Notes: generated by a model from the sequence alone, not told the origin. A stretch of DNA of 62,591 nt from Lactiplantibacillus dongliensis (GCF_005405105.1 NZ_BJDK01000020.1:1-62591), one strand, 5' to 3'. Shown: positions 25,381-32,981, counted from the first letter of the stretch. Numbers and translations: made by a program.

Positions 25381-25968
25381 ATGAAGATTAAGAGTTTACT
25401 ATTATCAACCGTAGCTGCAGCTGGCTTATTTGTTTTCAGTGCTGCCGCAGTCAATGCCGACACCGTTACTGTTAAAGCCGGCGATACGGTTAGTTCAATT
25501 GCTAACGCCAACAATACGACGATCTCAGCAATTGAATCAGCTAATTCTTTAGCGAACGTTAACTTAATTTACGTTGGCCAACAATTAGAAGTTAATGGAT
25601 CAACCACTCAAGCTTCGTCAAATAACCAAGCAACTACGACGACGGCAACGACGACTAGTCAAGCAACAACGGCGAACACCACCCCAGCTGCTGCAACGAC
25701 TACGACGACCAACAACGCCTCAAACTACTCAGCAACAACGAGTGGTTCAGATGGTTCTGCGAAAGCTTGGATTGCCAACAAAGAATCCGGCGGTTCATAC
25801 AGCGCTCGTAATGGTCAATATATCGGGAAATACCAATTAAGCTCATCATACTTGAACGGTGACTACTCAGCTGCTAACCAAGAACGCGTTGCAAACAACT
25901 ACGTTTCATCACGTTACGGTTCATGGTCAGCTGCCCAAGCGCATTGGCAAGCTAACGGCTGGTATTAA
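25381..25968 (+). CDS. secreted LysM protein with Apf-like C-terminal domain
   Basis: A 195-residue secreted cell-surface protein. The signal peptide is MKIKSLLLSTVAAAGLFVFS with cleavage near VNADT. A LysM domain (VTVKAGDTVSSIANANN ... IYVGQQLEV) binds peptidoglycan. A low-complexity Thr/Ala/Gln/Asn linker runs from about residue 78 to 122. The C-terminal 70 residues (WIANKESGGSYSARNGQYIG, then WSAAQAHWQANGWY) match the end domain of aggregation-promoting factors and transglycosylase-like proteins. GGAGTGAAGAAATTT precedes the ATG. A strong promoter is visible. It probably has a role in wall turnover and cell shape. It is alone in its unit. Confidence 0.9.
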   Translation: MKIKSLLLSTVAAAGLFVFSAAAVNADTVTVKAGDTVSSIANANNTTISAIESANSLANVNLIYVGQQLEVNGSTTQASSNNQATTTTATTTSQATTANTTPAAATTTTTNNASNYSATTSGSDGSAKAWIANKESGGSYSARNGQYIGKYQLSSSYLNGDYSAANQERVANNYVSSRYGSWSAAQAHWQANGWY

Positions 25969-25980
25969 AAAGAGTGCGAG

Positions 25981-26094
25981 CTGGGGCGTTCAGCTGCTGA
26001 GCATAGCCTAGCTAGTCAATGGCTCGGTGAACTTTCCGAGTGATTGACTAGCGTAGCTAAGCGGAAGCCGCTGCCCCAGGGAACACGTTTCAGC
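25981..26094 (+). repeat. structured repeat family C, copy C1
   Basis: Outer stem CTGGGGC / GCCCCAG (25981-25987, 26073-26079), inner hairpin GCTAGTCAATGGCTCGG / CCGAGTGATTGACTAGC with apical TGAACTT, and the family tail GGGAACACGTTTC. It shares the layout but not the stem bases with C2 and C4, which is compensatory change. It follows the LysM gene stop by 12 bases. Confidence 0.65.
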
Positions 26095-26127
26095 CAAATT
26101 CAAACAAAACCAAAGCAACGCTAAGTC

Positions 26128-26174
26128 AAAAAAAGATCCAGTTTTCGTTAAAAAACGAAGGCTGGATCTTTTTT
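26128..26174. terminator. strong terminator after the LysM gene
   Basis: AAAAAAAGATCCAG / CTGGATCTTTTTT with an inner TTTTCGTT/AACGAAG, T-run on the plus strand. It lies beyond repeat C1, so C1 would be transcribed with the LysM mRNA. Confidence 0.9.
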
Positions 26175-26189
26175 CTACTATATTAATAG

Positions 26190-26255
26190 TACGCTTGGTG
26201 CTAGCTGGCTTAAATTGCCACGCTGGTTGGCTCAGAATCGGTTGGAACGTGGTCG
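26190..26255 (-). repeat. truncated structured repeat (R7)
   Basis: Contains the composite end ACGCTTGGTGCTAGCTGGCTT and the first part of a module (CGCTGGTTGGCTCAGAATCG, GGTTGGAACGTGG), then loses similarity. It is a 5' remnant. Bases 26256-26379 hold nothing recognised. Confidence 0.65.
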
Positions 26256-26379
26256 TGTGTGCCTGAATATCCCGCGAGGAAGCTATTGGTTACAGTATTA
26301 TATAGCTTGGCCAGGACTCATCAGGTTAGCGATTGGCATGTCGATAATGTAGTTGAAGCGTGATTGTAATCGAGCGATA

Positions 26380-26706
26380 TTAGCCCCAACCAAGTAACCG
26401 AATGGCAGCCATGGCAAGCACCCCTGTAATAACTACGGCTAGTAGGCTCTTAGTGAGCACGCCGGCAACGATTGCTGGGATGGACGCGTAGATATTTTCT
26501 AGATTAAAGCCGGGCCAATGTCCAGCGTGGTAGATGAGTAAACTTTCAATAAAGATGGCGGTCATAATGGCGACTGGGACGAATGACAGAAAGTTAATTA
26601 ACCAACGGGGGACCGTTAAGTTCTTAATAATGGCAAATGGTACGACACGGGATAGCCAGGTGACGAGGCCGGCTAGTAAGATCGTGATTAGAATATAATT
26701 AGTCAT
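26380..26706 (-). CDS. azlD: AzlD-family branched-chain amino acid exporter subunit
   Basis: The small subunit (108 residues) of an AzlCD/BrnEF-type exporter of branched-chain amino acids. Three or four membrane helices fill the protein: YILITILLAGLVTWLSRVV, LINFLSFVPVAIMTAIFIES and IVAGVLTKSLLAVVITG. It overlaps the upstream azlC by 8 bases, so the two are coupled. The length is typical for AzlD (about 100-110). Export probably relieves an excess of Leu/Ile/Val from peptide uptake; the exact substrate is not readable. Confidence 0.88.
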   Translation of the reverse strand: MTNYILITILLAGLVTWLSRVVPFAIIKNLTVPRWLINFLSFVPVAIMTAIFIESLLIYHAGHWPGFNLENIYASIPAIVAGVLTKSLLAVVITGVLAMAAIRLLGWG

Positions 26707-27403
26707 GCGGACTCACCGCCATTCCAAAGCCGCAGCCTAAGAGCGTCGCAAGGAGTAAGGCGATGTTACCTGGGAACCAGCGCATTAAGAAATACATGGT
26801 GATTGCAACAAAGATGACAACTAATAATTGCAATTTGATTGGTTTACTGCGATCAGTGATCATTTGTAAGTATAATAGGCCAATAAACATCCCAACGACG
26901 GCGAAATCTAAACCAAATTGATTTGGATCGGTAATAAGATGACCTAGGAGACAGCCCACGACAGTTGCTAACGCCCAGATAGCATAGGCTAATAAGTTGG
27001 CACCGTGTAGCCAGTTAGGTTTTAGCCGGTGGTCGGTCTGATTTAGCTTATTCATGCTCAAGGCAAAGGTCTCATCGGTCAATAATGAGCCAATTCCAAT
27101 ATTATTTAGTAAGGAATCTTGCTTAAAATATTGGGCTAGTGACATGCTCATGAGAATCATCCGAGAATTAATGAGAAACGTTGAGAGGACGATGGCGGAT
27201 ATTGGACTACCAGCCAGCAGCATACTAATGATGATAAACTGGGCGGAACCCGCGTAAACAATGAGCGACATGAGTAAAACGGCAAGCACTGACAGGTGGC
27301 TCGTATTGGCTACGATGCCCATCGCTAAGCCAACCCCGATATAACCAAAAAGTGTTGGAATGACGTCTTTTAAACCACTGCGAAAAGTTAGGTCAGCATT
27401 CAT
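26699..27403 (-). CDS. azlC: AzlC-family branched-chain amino acid exporter subunit
   Basis: The large subunit of the AzlCD pair. The ATG at 27403 (MNADLTFRSGLKDVIPTLFG) follows GAGGTGACC and gives 234 residues, the family norm; the longer frame to 27493 is not supported. The family segment GYIGVGLAMGIVANTSHLSV and AGSAQFIIISML near residue 55 are present, with seven or so membrane helices. It is the first gene of a two-gene unit. The role is as for azlD. Confidence 0.9.
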   Translation of the reverse strand: MNADLTFRSGLKDVIPTLFGYIGVGLAMGIVANTSHLSVLAVLLMSLIVYAGSAQFIIISMLLAGSPISAIVLSTFLINSRMILMSMSLAQYFKQDSLLNNIGIGSLLTDETFALSMNKLNQTDHRLKPNWLHGANLLAYAIWALATVVGCLLGHLITDPNQFGLDFAVVGMFIGLLYLQMITDRSKPIKLQLLVVIFVAITMYFLMRWFPGNIALLLATLLGCGFGMAVSPHD

Positions 27404-27595
27404 AATTGTTGGGGTCACCTCACATTCAAAATTTTTAAAACTGATAAATAATAGTGTACACTTTTTGGTGAAAACAGTGAAGATTATTATCATATCATTT
27501 TAATAAAGTTGCCAGAAAATTATTGCTTGCATTTCGTAAGCGGGGGGCGTAACATAAGCTCATTGAAATTTTGAAAGGACAAATGGTGAGAGAAA

Positions 27596-27814
27596 ATGAC
27601 TCTGGAACAATTAGCAGCCCAAAGCGGGGTCGCTGCTGATAAAATCGTGGCATACACCAAGGCAGGTTTATTACCTTGTAAAGATGAACATGCAACATTT
27701 AGTGCCGACGATCAATATTGGCTAGATATGGTCAATTGCTTCTTAGAAAATGGCTCATCCGTTGAGGACTTAAAAGACTTGATGCCACTTTGTGAACAGT
27801 GTGCCGTCAGTTAG
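27596..27814 (+). CDS. small MerR-type HTH protein
   Basis: A 72-residue protein consisting of a MerR-like winged helix (LEQLAAQSGVAADKIVAYTKAGLLPC ... FSADDQYWLDMVNCFLENG split over two wings) and a short tail with LCEQCAV. Cys residues at about 27, 49, 66 and 69 could bind a metal or sense redox. It has no dimerisation coiled coil, unlike full MerR proteins. GAAAGGACAAATGGTGAGAGAAA precedes the start. A terminator follows at 27842. Targets unknown. Confidence 0.8.
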   Translation: MTLEQLAAQSGVAADKIVAYTKAGLLPCKDEHATFSADDQYWLDMVNCFLENGSSVEDLKDLMPLCEQCAVS

Positions 27815-27841
27815 TTCAATATTAGGATTTGTAAATAAGTG

Positions 27842-27881
27842 ACGCGGTTTAGCTGGAATTTTTCAGTTAGACCGTGTTTTT
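27842..27881 (+). terminator. terminator after the small MerR gene
   Basis: CGGTtTAgCTG / CAGtTAgACCG then TGTTTTTG. Confidence 0.65.
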
Positions 27882-28046
27882 GTATTGGTTGGCAATCGAT
27901 AGCGGTTGAGTTGTCCATGGCGTCCGGTGTCAATTGCCCGGGAAATATTGTGACTCGGCAAGTATAACTTTCTTCGCAATAATCGCAGAAAGGGCTTGCT
28001 CATGACGCAACGTCATCCGCTATAACTAACGGTGGAGGTGGAAGTC

Positions 28047-28763
28047 ATGTCTGAATATACGACTGGTGAGTTAGCTAAGTTGGCCCAAGTCTCGGTACGC
28101 ACGATTCAATATTATGATCAACGTCAACTATTGCGGCCGACTACCACAACAGCTGGTGGGCGGCGATTGTATACGGCGGCAGATTTGGATCGACTAAAGT
28201 TGATTCTGCTGTTAAAAGGACTGGGGTTATCTTTGAAGGCCATTCAGGCCGTTTTGGCCAGTGATGAAGCCACGGCCGTCTTACACGGCTTACTGCAAAC
28301 GCAAGTAGCAAAACTACAAGCTCAGCAAGCAACAGCAACGCAGCAACTAGCTCAAATCAATCAACTGCAAGCTGGCTTAGACGAACTGACTAACGTGCCA
28401 ATTAAATCCATTACGGACATAACACAGTTAATGACTAATCAACAGGGATTACAGCGCGTTCATTGGCGGTTAGTAGTGGGTGGCATTTTGTTGGATATTT
28501 TAGAATTGACGACTTTAATTTGGGGCGTTGTCCGGGGACAGTGGTGGCCGTTTGGGGTAGCGGTACTGTTTGCCGTTATCGGGGCAGCTGGTTTAGTCTA
28601 TCATTACTTTGGCGCCGTTAATTATCGGTGTCCGCATTGTCAAACGGTCTTTAAGCCGACATTGTGGGCAGGTATTTGGGCGCGACACACGTTAAAGACG
28701 CGGCGCTTGATCTGTCCTAACTGTCATGAACGTCATTTTTGTATCGAACAGTTTAAGTCGTAA
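28047..28763 (+). CDS. membrane-bound MerR-family regulator with zinc ribbon
   Basis: A 238-residue protein from the ATG at 28047 behind GGAGGTGGAAGTC. Residues 1-70 are a typical MerR DNA-binding domain (YTTGELAKLAQVSVRTIQYY, then LKLILLLKGLGLSLKAIQAV). Residues 75-115 are a Gln/Ala-rich coiled coil. Two membrane helices follow at about 142-190 (LVVGGILLDILELTTLIWGV and FGVAVLFAVIGAAGLVYHYF). The C-terminal domain has two CxxC knuckles (YRCPHCQTV and LICPNCHERH) forming a likely zinc ribbon. A DNA-binding regulator tethered to the membrane with a zinc-ribbon sensor end is uncommon. The signal and targets are unknown. Confidence 0.85.
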   Translation: MSEYTTGELAKLAQVSVRTIQYYDQRQLLRPTTTTAGGRRLYTAADLDRLKLILLLKGLGLSLKAIQAVLASDEATAVLHGLLQTQVAKLQAQQATATQQLAQINQLQAGLDELTNVPIKSITDITQLMTNQQGLQRVHWRLVVGGILLDILELTTLIWGVVRGQWWPFGVAVLFAVIGAAGLVYHYFGAVNYRCPHCQTVFKPTLWAGIWARHTLKTRRLICPNCHERHFCIEQFKS

Positions 28764-28772
28764 AGGACAGTC

Positions 28773-28817
28773 AAAAAGCGCCCGTCGTAATCAGTTTCGA
28801 TTACGACGGGCGCTTTT
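28773..28817. terminator. bidirectional terminator
   Basis: AAAAGCGCCCGTCGTAAT / ATTACGACGGGCGCTTTT, 18 perfect pairs, between convergent genes. Confidence 0.93.
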
Positions 28818-28836
28818 AGCGTTAGGTCACGGTGGC

Positions 28837-29556
28837 CTATTTACTAGTTTTGACTTGTTGAAGCATACTTTGCATGGCTTGCGCTTGGAATCTAGCGGCC
28901 GCAGCCTTTTCAAGTTTTGCTAGTTGGGCTTTTGACAATGACGGATTTTTCATCATAGCGGCCTTAACTTCATTACCCACGTAAACTTTAGCGCGTGATT
29001 TCAAGGTCTTGGCTTGTTGTTTAGCGAGTGTGCTGAGCTTTTTGGCCTGCGTCGTACTTAAAACGACCCAATTCTTCTTAATGTAGAAGGTATTGTGATG
29101 ACTGACTAATTCGTGGTCGTTGTCAGCAATCCCAAACCAGAACTTAGCAGCCTGACTTTTATAAGTCCAGCGTGTTGTTTTAGTCACTAACTTGGTGGCG
29201 CCAGTGGTCCGCTTGACTTGATTCGTGGTCTTGATGCTAGCGGCAGTATGACTGACTTTCTTTTGATCAGTGGTCTGCTTATAAATATAGACCCGATTTT
29301 TATCGGCGGTCCCAACCGATTGGTACAGTAATAAGTCCATTTGATCACTACCAGCGGATTTTAAAGGCGTGGTTTTGGTCGTGGTGACTTTTTCCATGCC
29401 GTAGTGGGCACTGTCATTGCGGACGACTAAGACTAGTGAAGCGACGAGCGCAATTCCAAAGATAGCTGTCAAGGTCAGTCGCATAGTTGATTGACGCATA
29501 TAGACGAAGGTTAAGAATAACGCAAGCGTACTAAGTACTAATAAGACGAGAATCAT
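28837..29556 (-). CDS. DUF4811 membrane-anchored protein
   Basis: A 239-residue protein with two N-terminal membrane helices (LVLLVLSTLALFLTFVYM and LTLTAIFGIALVASLVLVV) and a basic, Lys/Thr/Ala-rich extracytoplasmic domain. It fits the DUF4811 family, which accompanies DHA2 drug exporters in lactobacilli. Its start overlaps the exporter stop by one base (TAATG), so the two are translated together. The C-terminal 60 residues (AKQQAKTLKSRAKVYVGNEV onward) look helical. It is probably an accessory of the exporter; the mechanism is unknown. Confidence 0.8.
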   Translation of the reverse strand: MILVLLVLSTLALFLTFVYMRQSTMRLTLTAIFGIALVASLVLVVRNDSAHYGMEKVTTTKTTPLKSAGSDQMDLLLYQSVGTADKNRVYIYKQTTDQKKVSHTAASIKTTNQVKRTTGATKLVTKTTRWTYKSQAAKFWFGIADNDHELVSHHNTFYIKKNWVVLSTTQAKKLSTLAKQQAKTLKSRAKVYVGNEVKAAMMKNPSLSKAQLAKLEKAAAARFQAQAMQSMLQQVKTSK

Positions 29557-31028
29557 TAGTTGTTAGCCCCCTTTGTAACTGGTTTAACTGAATGTTGTTT
29601 GTCTTTCATGAAGAAGGCAACAACGAGACCAACGAGACAGAAGGCCACGGCCACGTAGAAAGCCGCGTGATACCCATTTAGAGTGGCATCAAAGTATTGG
29701 TCTTTGTAGCCAAGTGGGTTGCGCTTGATCAAACTATGGGCTGGCGCTTGTGACGTGGTGACGTTGGACAAGACTGACGTTAAGATGGCGGTCCCGATGG
29801 AACTAGCCACTTGGCGAATGGTGTTGTTGACAGCTGTCCCATGACCCATCATATCAACAGGCAAGGCGTTCATCCCGGCAGTCGTGGCGGGCATCATAAC
29901 CATCGAAATTCCGAACATCCGTAAGGCATATAAGACGACGATATAAATCGTGGCCGTATCACGGGTGATAAAGATGAAAGGAATCGTCCCGGCAGTTAAT
30001 AAGAACATCCCAAGGGTGGTCAGACGTTTAGCGCCGAAGCGGTCAAAGGCCCGCCCGGTAATGGGACTCATAATCCCCATCATTAAAGCACCGGCGAGTA
30101 AGGTTAACCCAGACTGAAACGCTGAGAACCCATGAATGATTTGCAAGTACAATGGAATAACCATTTCGGCGCCGACCATAGCCATGTTGGTCACCGAACT
30201 TAAAACGGCAGCGACCGTGAATTCAGAGTGTTTGAAGACCCGGAATTCCAAGAATGGTTTTTCCATGGTTAATTGACGCCAGACGAATAAGACAATCATG
30301 ACGACCCCAATGATTAAGGTGGTCAAGACTTTAACAGATGTCCAACCATCATCCCCAACTGAGGAGAAGCCGTAAAGTAAGCTCCCAAAACCTAGTGTGG
30401 ACATCCCTAAGGAAAGGAAGTCGAGCTTGGGTTTCGAGGTTTCTAAGACATCGGCCATAAAGAATAGCCCGGCAATCAAGACGACGGCGACGATTGGGAT
30501 AATTAAACCGAACAAGTCACGCCAGCTTAAGTTATCGATGACCCACCCGGATAAGGTGGGGCCAATCGCTGGGGCTAGGCCGATAACGATACCGGCCATC
30601 CCCATGGCAGCCCCCCGTTTATTCGCAGGGAAGATGGTTAACATGATCGTTTGTAGTAACGGCATGGTGACCCCAACGCCCATCGCTTGGATTAACCGTC
30701 CAGCGAGTAGGAATTGGAAGTTTGGTGCTGTAAAACAAATGATGGTCCCAATTTCGAAAATGGTCATCGCTGATAAATATAACCATTTGGTACTGAAACG
30801 AGTACTGAGCCAAGCACTAACGGGAATCATGATCCCGTTGACTAGTAAGAAACCAGTCGTTAGCCATTGGACGGTAGAGGTTGTAATGTCGAAAGCCTTC
30901 ATTAAGGTTGGAAAGGCCGTCGTTAAAATCGTTTGGTTAAGGACTGTACAAAATGTCCCGATTAGTAAAATTGCAATGAGTAAGCCGCGTTTGTACGGTT
31001 TCCCATTGGTATCAACAGTGGTTGACAA
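29556..31028 (-). CDS. DHA2-family (14-TM) multidrug MFS transporter
   Basis: Proton-driven exporter of the EmrB/QacA subfamily, 490 residues, about 14 membrane helices. Motif A is seen as LSTRFSTKWLYLSAMT after helix 2, and motif C of exporters as GIVIGLAPAIGPTLSGW followed by SWRDLFG. The second half has GRAFDRFGAKRLTT. It is divergent from a MerR-type regulator, and the shared 130-base region holds a perfect inverted repeat overlapping both promoters, so it is very likely controlled by that regulator. Substrates cannot be read from sequence. Confidence 0.92.
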   Translation of the reverse strand: MSTTVDTNGKPYKRGLLIAILLIGTFCTVLNQTILTTAFPTLMKAFDITTSTVQWLTTGFLLVNGIMIPVSAWLSTRFSTKWLYLSAMTIFEIGTIICFTAPNFQFLLAGRLIQAMGVGVTMPLLQTIMLTIFPANKRGAAMGMAGIVIGLAPAIGPTLSGWVIDNLSWRDLFGLIIPIVAVVLIAGLFFMADVLETSKPKLDFLSLGMSTLGFGSLLYGFSSVGDDGWTSVKVLTTLIIGVVMIVLFVWRQLTMEKPFLEFRVFKHSEFTVAAVLSSVTNMAMVGAEMVIPLYLQIIHGFSAFQSGLTLLAGALMMGIMSPITGRAFDRFGAKRLTTLGMFLLTAGTIPFIFITRDTATIYIVVLYALRMFGISMVMMPATTAGMNALPVDMMGHGTAVNNTIRQVASSIGTAILTSVLSNVTTSQAPAHSLIKRNPLGYKDQYFDATLNGYHAAFYVAVAFCLVGLVVAFFMKDKQHSVKPVTKGANN

Positions 31029-31062
31029 GTGAATCCCTTCTCTCTAAAAAACTACGTTGTCT

Positions 31063-31091
31063 AATATAAGCCGATTAGCTATTAATGTCAA
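31063..31091 (-). promoter_or_regulatory. promoter of the exporter operon
   Basis: Minus-strand TTGACA (31086-31091) and TATATT (31063-31068), spacer 17. The -35 box is the left arm of the operator at 31081-31107. Confidence 0.8.
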
Positions 31092-31107
31092 CAAACTTGA
31101 CATTAAT
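31081..31107. promoter_or_regulatory. GlnR/TnrA-like operator between divergent genes
   Basis: Two perfect 11-base arms, ATTAATGTCAA and TTGACATTAAT, separated by 5 bases. The centre fits TGTNA-N7-TNACA, the site of GlnR/TnrA-type MerR proteins. Each arm supplies the -35 TTGACA of one divergent promoter, so a bound dimer should block both. Confidence 0.8.
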
Positions 31108-31124
31108 GTTAAAAAATATATACT
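31097..31124 (+). promoter_or_regulatory. promoter of the divergent MerR-type regulator
   Basis: TTGACA (31097-31102), 16 bases, TATACT (31119-31124). Confidence 0.75.
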
Positions 31125-31157
31125 AAATATTGGAAATCTAAGAAAAGAGGTTATTTC

Positions 31158-31610
31158 GTGAACAATCAAGACGAGGTATTCTTTAAAAAATTAAAATCGC
31201 AAATTAACAAGCATAAATTTACCGTCGGTATTAGTGATCTGGCCAAGACAACGGGGGTTTCGCAGACTCAGCTACGTTATTGGGAACAAAAAAATTATAT
31301 CCATAGTGAAACGACCACTGAAAAAAATAGTGCACATCGGTTTTCATACGGCACGTTAATGCGGGTTCATTGGATTAAAGCGATGCTCGATGAAGGCTTT
31401 ACGTTGGCCGCTGCCACCCAAAAGGCGAGTGCCCATAAGAAGCAAATGGAAATGATGCGAATCTTTATGATTAATGCGTTTCAAGGCATTGAAGAACGCG
31501 AGGGCCACCATATGTTGAATCTAGGGTATTTTGACGAGGCGCAAACGCAGTGCTTGTACTGCTACATCGCGGATGGCGAGCCCCATTATCGAGTTTATCC
31601 GGTGAAATAA
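31158..31610 (+). CDS. MerR/GlnR-like transcriptional regulator
   Basis: A 150-residue protein starting at a GTG behind AGAGGTTATTTC. The winged helix VGISDLAKTTGVSQTQLRYW resembles the GlnR group in having RYWE rather than RYYD after the recognition helix. A helical middle follows, then a C-terminal part with CLYCYIADGEPHYRVYPV whose two Cys could be a redox or metal switch. It probably represses its own gene and the divergent exporter through the operator at 31081-31107. It is too short and too different at the C-terminus to be the nitrogen regulator GlnR itself. The inducer is unknown. Confidence 0.88.
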   Translation: MNNQDEVFFKKLKSQINKHKFTVGISDLAKTTGVSQTQLRYWEQKNYIHSETTTEKNSAHRFSYGTLMRVHWIKAMLDEGFTLAAATQKASAHKKQMEMMRIFMINAFQGIEEREGHHMLNLGYFDEAQTQCLYCYIADGEPHYRVYPVK

Positions 31611-31633
31611 GTAAAGCGACACTAGCTTCTGGC

Positions 31634-31662
31634 TTGTGAAACCGGTTAATTAATGGTAGATT
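31634..31662 (+). promoter_or_regulatory. candidate promoter of the structured RNA
   Basis: TTGTGA (31634-31639), 17 bases, TAGATT (31657-31662). It predicts a transcript starting near 31669, exactly at the 5' arm of the closing helix. Confidence 0.5.
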
Positions 31663-31668
31663 TAAGAC

Positions 31669-31947
31669 GGTAAGAGTCGGTAAGTCACCGGACAAACAAG
31701 TTTTCCGCTTGTCAATCGATCTTATGGCTGGATTGACTGTTGTCATGTTGGTCGTGTTTTGAAGTTTAGCTTTGCAAAGAGATTTACAACAGAGCGCGAA
31801 ACAGCGCTGAGAGATGCCTGGCTTAGACCAGGTAGTGATCGTGCATAAAACAACGTGTAATAGAATTCTAGAAGTAGTGTTCCATTGCCCGGTGATGATT
31901 CTTACCAGTAGGACCCAAGTGATGCGGGAAAGCTTGGGTCTTTTTTT
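31669..31947 (+). ncRNA. multi-branched structured RNA, about 280 nt, unassigned
   Basis: Helices that can be drawn: closing GGTAAG..TCACCGG (31679-31691) with CCGGTGA..CTTACC (31889-31906); ACAAG/CTTGT; TCAATC/GATTGA; long-range CTGTTGT (31737-31743) with ACAACAG (31786-31792); AGCGC/GCGCT; CCTGG/CCAGG; then a terminator GACCCAAG/CTTGGGTC plus seven T (31912-31947). A promoter lies just upstream and there is no coding frame. It lacks the cores of T-box, TPP, FMN, RNase P, tmRNA and SRP RNA. A 6S-type or lacto-specific RNA remains possible. Confidence 0.55.
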
Positions 31948-31960
31948 GTATAGTGAGAGC

Positions 31961-32262
31961 GCTGACGGGTTGCACCTGAGCATTGCCTAGCTAAGTCAAT
32001 TATGCGGTGATTTTCCGCATGGTTGACTTGGCGTAGCAAGCGGAAGGTGCAGTCAGGGCGAACACGTTTCGGCTAGCAGAATAGGTAATGCAGTTTTGGC
32101 ATTGTGCTGATAGCGTAGCAAGCGCAGTCTTCAGTTGGCCCGAACACGTTTCGACTAGCAAGATAGAAAGAGGGTCAATTATGCGGTGATTTTCCGCATG
32201 GTTGACTTGGCGTAGCAAGCGGAAGGCGCAGTCAGGGCGAACACGTTTCGGCTAGCAAGATA
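31961..32262 (+). repeat. structured repeat family C, copies C2-C4
   Basis: C2 (31961-32077) is full: TGCACC/GGTGCA outer stem and hairpin AAGTCAAttATGCGG / CCGCATggTTGACTT with apical TGATTTT. C3 (32108-32163) is a 3' fragment with the AACACGTTTCGACTAGCA tail. C4 (32173-32262) repeats C2 almost base for base from the hairpin to the tail, so it is a recent local duplication. No protein is encoded. Confidence 0.75.
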
Positions 32263-32263
32263 G

Positions 32264-32321
32264 AAAAAAGCGCTAAACAACTAATCAAATTAAAGCGTTT
32301 GATTAATCGTTTAGTGCTTTC
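32264..32321. terminator. bidirectional terminator
   Basis: AAAGCgCTAAAC..TAATCAAA / TTTGATTA..GTTTAGtGCTTT. It ends the 32337 gene on the minus strand and the repeat region on the plus strand. Confidence 0.85.
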
Positions 32322-32336
32322 TAGTAATTATCAGAT

Positions 32337-32894
32337 TTAGTTAACTAATTCAATCTTGCCAACCGCAATGGGTAAGGTCACATGCGTTGAATAGTGACCC
32401 ACTGCGCCGGCGACCGTGTCGGGTAAGACGACATCATCGGTGACACCGTGAACGTAAATAACGCGTTTGTCCAAGGCTAAGTCACTGTCATTGAAAGTAG
32501 CTTTAAATTTGGCATCCAATTCAGCTAATGGGACCACTTTAGTGTAGGCAAAGTGGCCATTGGCGTCAGCAACCGGATAATCATCATGAGGAATGTTCAT
32601 TTTGTGTGGCGCATTATCTAGTGGCACCATCGTTGTTCCTGAAACTGCACCAGTTTCGGGAAGGTCAACGAAGCCGTCGTGATTAACATCTTGCGCGCTC
32701 GTGGCGATTTCGGCTGGCCGATTATCTGGGAAGCCATGGAAATGTTCCCAGTGTTGGATGTTTGCTGGGGTATCGAATAATTCTAAGTTAATCGTCAAGT
32801 TAGCACCATTTTCAATCAATACGGCCTGACCATGGGCGGCCGTACCAATGGCATTAGCATTTAGTGGGACAAGTTCTGCACGATAGATTTTCAT
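32337..32894 (-). CDS. cytosolic protein with EF-hand-like loop, probably FNR-activated
   Basis: A 185-residue protein of unknown family. It has no signal peptide or membrane helix. Notable parts are a His-rich stretch (WEHFHGFPD), a calcium-type loop DVNHDGFVDLPE with ligands spaced as in EF-hands or dockerins, and a beta-rich C-terminus (GHYSTHVTLPIAVGKIELV). The layout recalls CHRD/Cu-Zn SOD-like beta sandwiches but I cannot confirm that. It is divergent from a Crp/Fnr regulator; the FNR-type palindrome is centred about 40 bases before its predicted start, a class II activator position. It probably responds to oxygen or redox state. Confidence 0.7.
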   Translation of the reverse strand: MKIYRAELVPLNANAIGTAAHGQAVLIENGANLTINLELFDTPANIQHWEHFHGFPDNRPAEIATSAQDVNHDGFVDLPETGAVSGTTMVPLDNAPHKMNIPHDDYPVADANGHFAYTKVVPLAELDAKFKATFNDSDLALDKRVIYVHGVTDDVVLPDTVAGAVGHYSTHVTLPIAVGKIELVN

Positions 32895-32927
32895 AAGTTC
32901 AAAGCCTCCATTAGTTGATACCTTTAG

Positions 32928-32967
32928 TGTATACTAAGTTTACCGGTTAAAAATTGATAATTATCAA
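32928..32967. promoter_or_regulatory. FNR-type palindrome with divergent promoter elements
   Basis: TTGATAATTATCAA (32954-32967) is a perfect match to TTGAT-N4-ATCAA. The minus-strand -10 TATACA (32928-32933) puts the site near -40 of the 32337 gene. On the plus strand TTTACC (32939-32944), 17 bases, TATCAA (32962-32967) puts it over the regulator's own -10, suggesting autorepression. Confidence 0.85.
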
Positions 32968-32981
32968 GAAAAGGTGGGAAT

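Noticed and set aside
30397-31032. 211-residue frame on the plus strand opposite the exporter gene
   Set aside because: It is a shadow of the well-supported DHA2 transporter; no ribosome site and unusual composition.
31669-31947. T-box, TPP or FMN riboswitch, or RNase P RNA
   Set aside because: There is no GGTGG-type T-box core, no TPP or RFN core sequences, and no GAGGAAAGTCC of RNase P. A chance GCTGAGAG was not backed by the rest of a TPP element.
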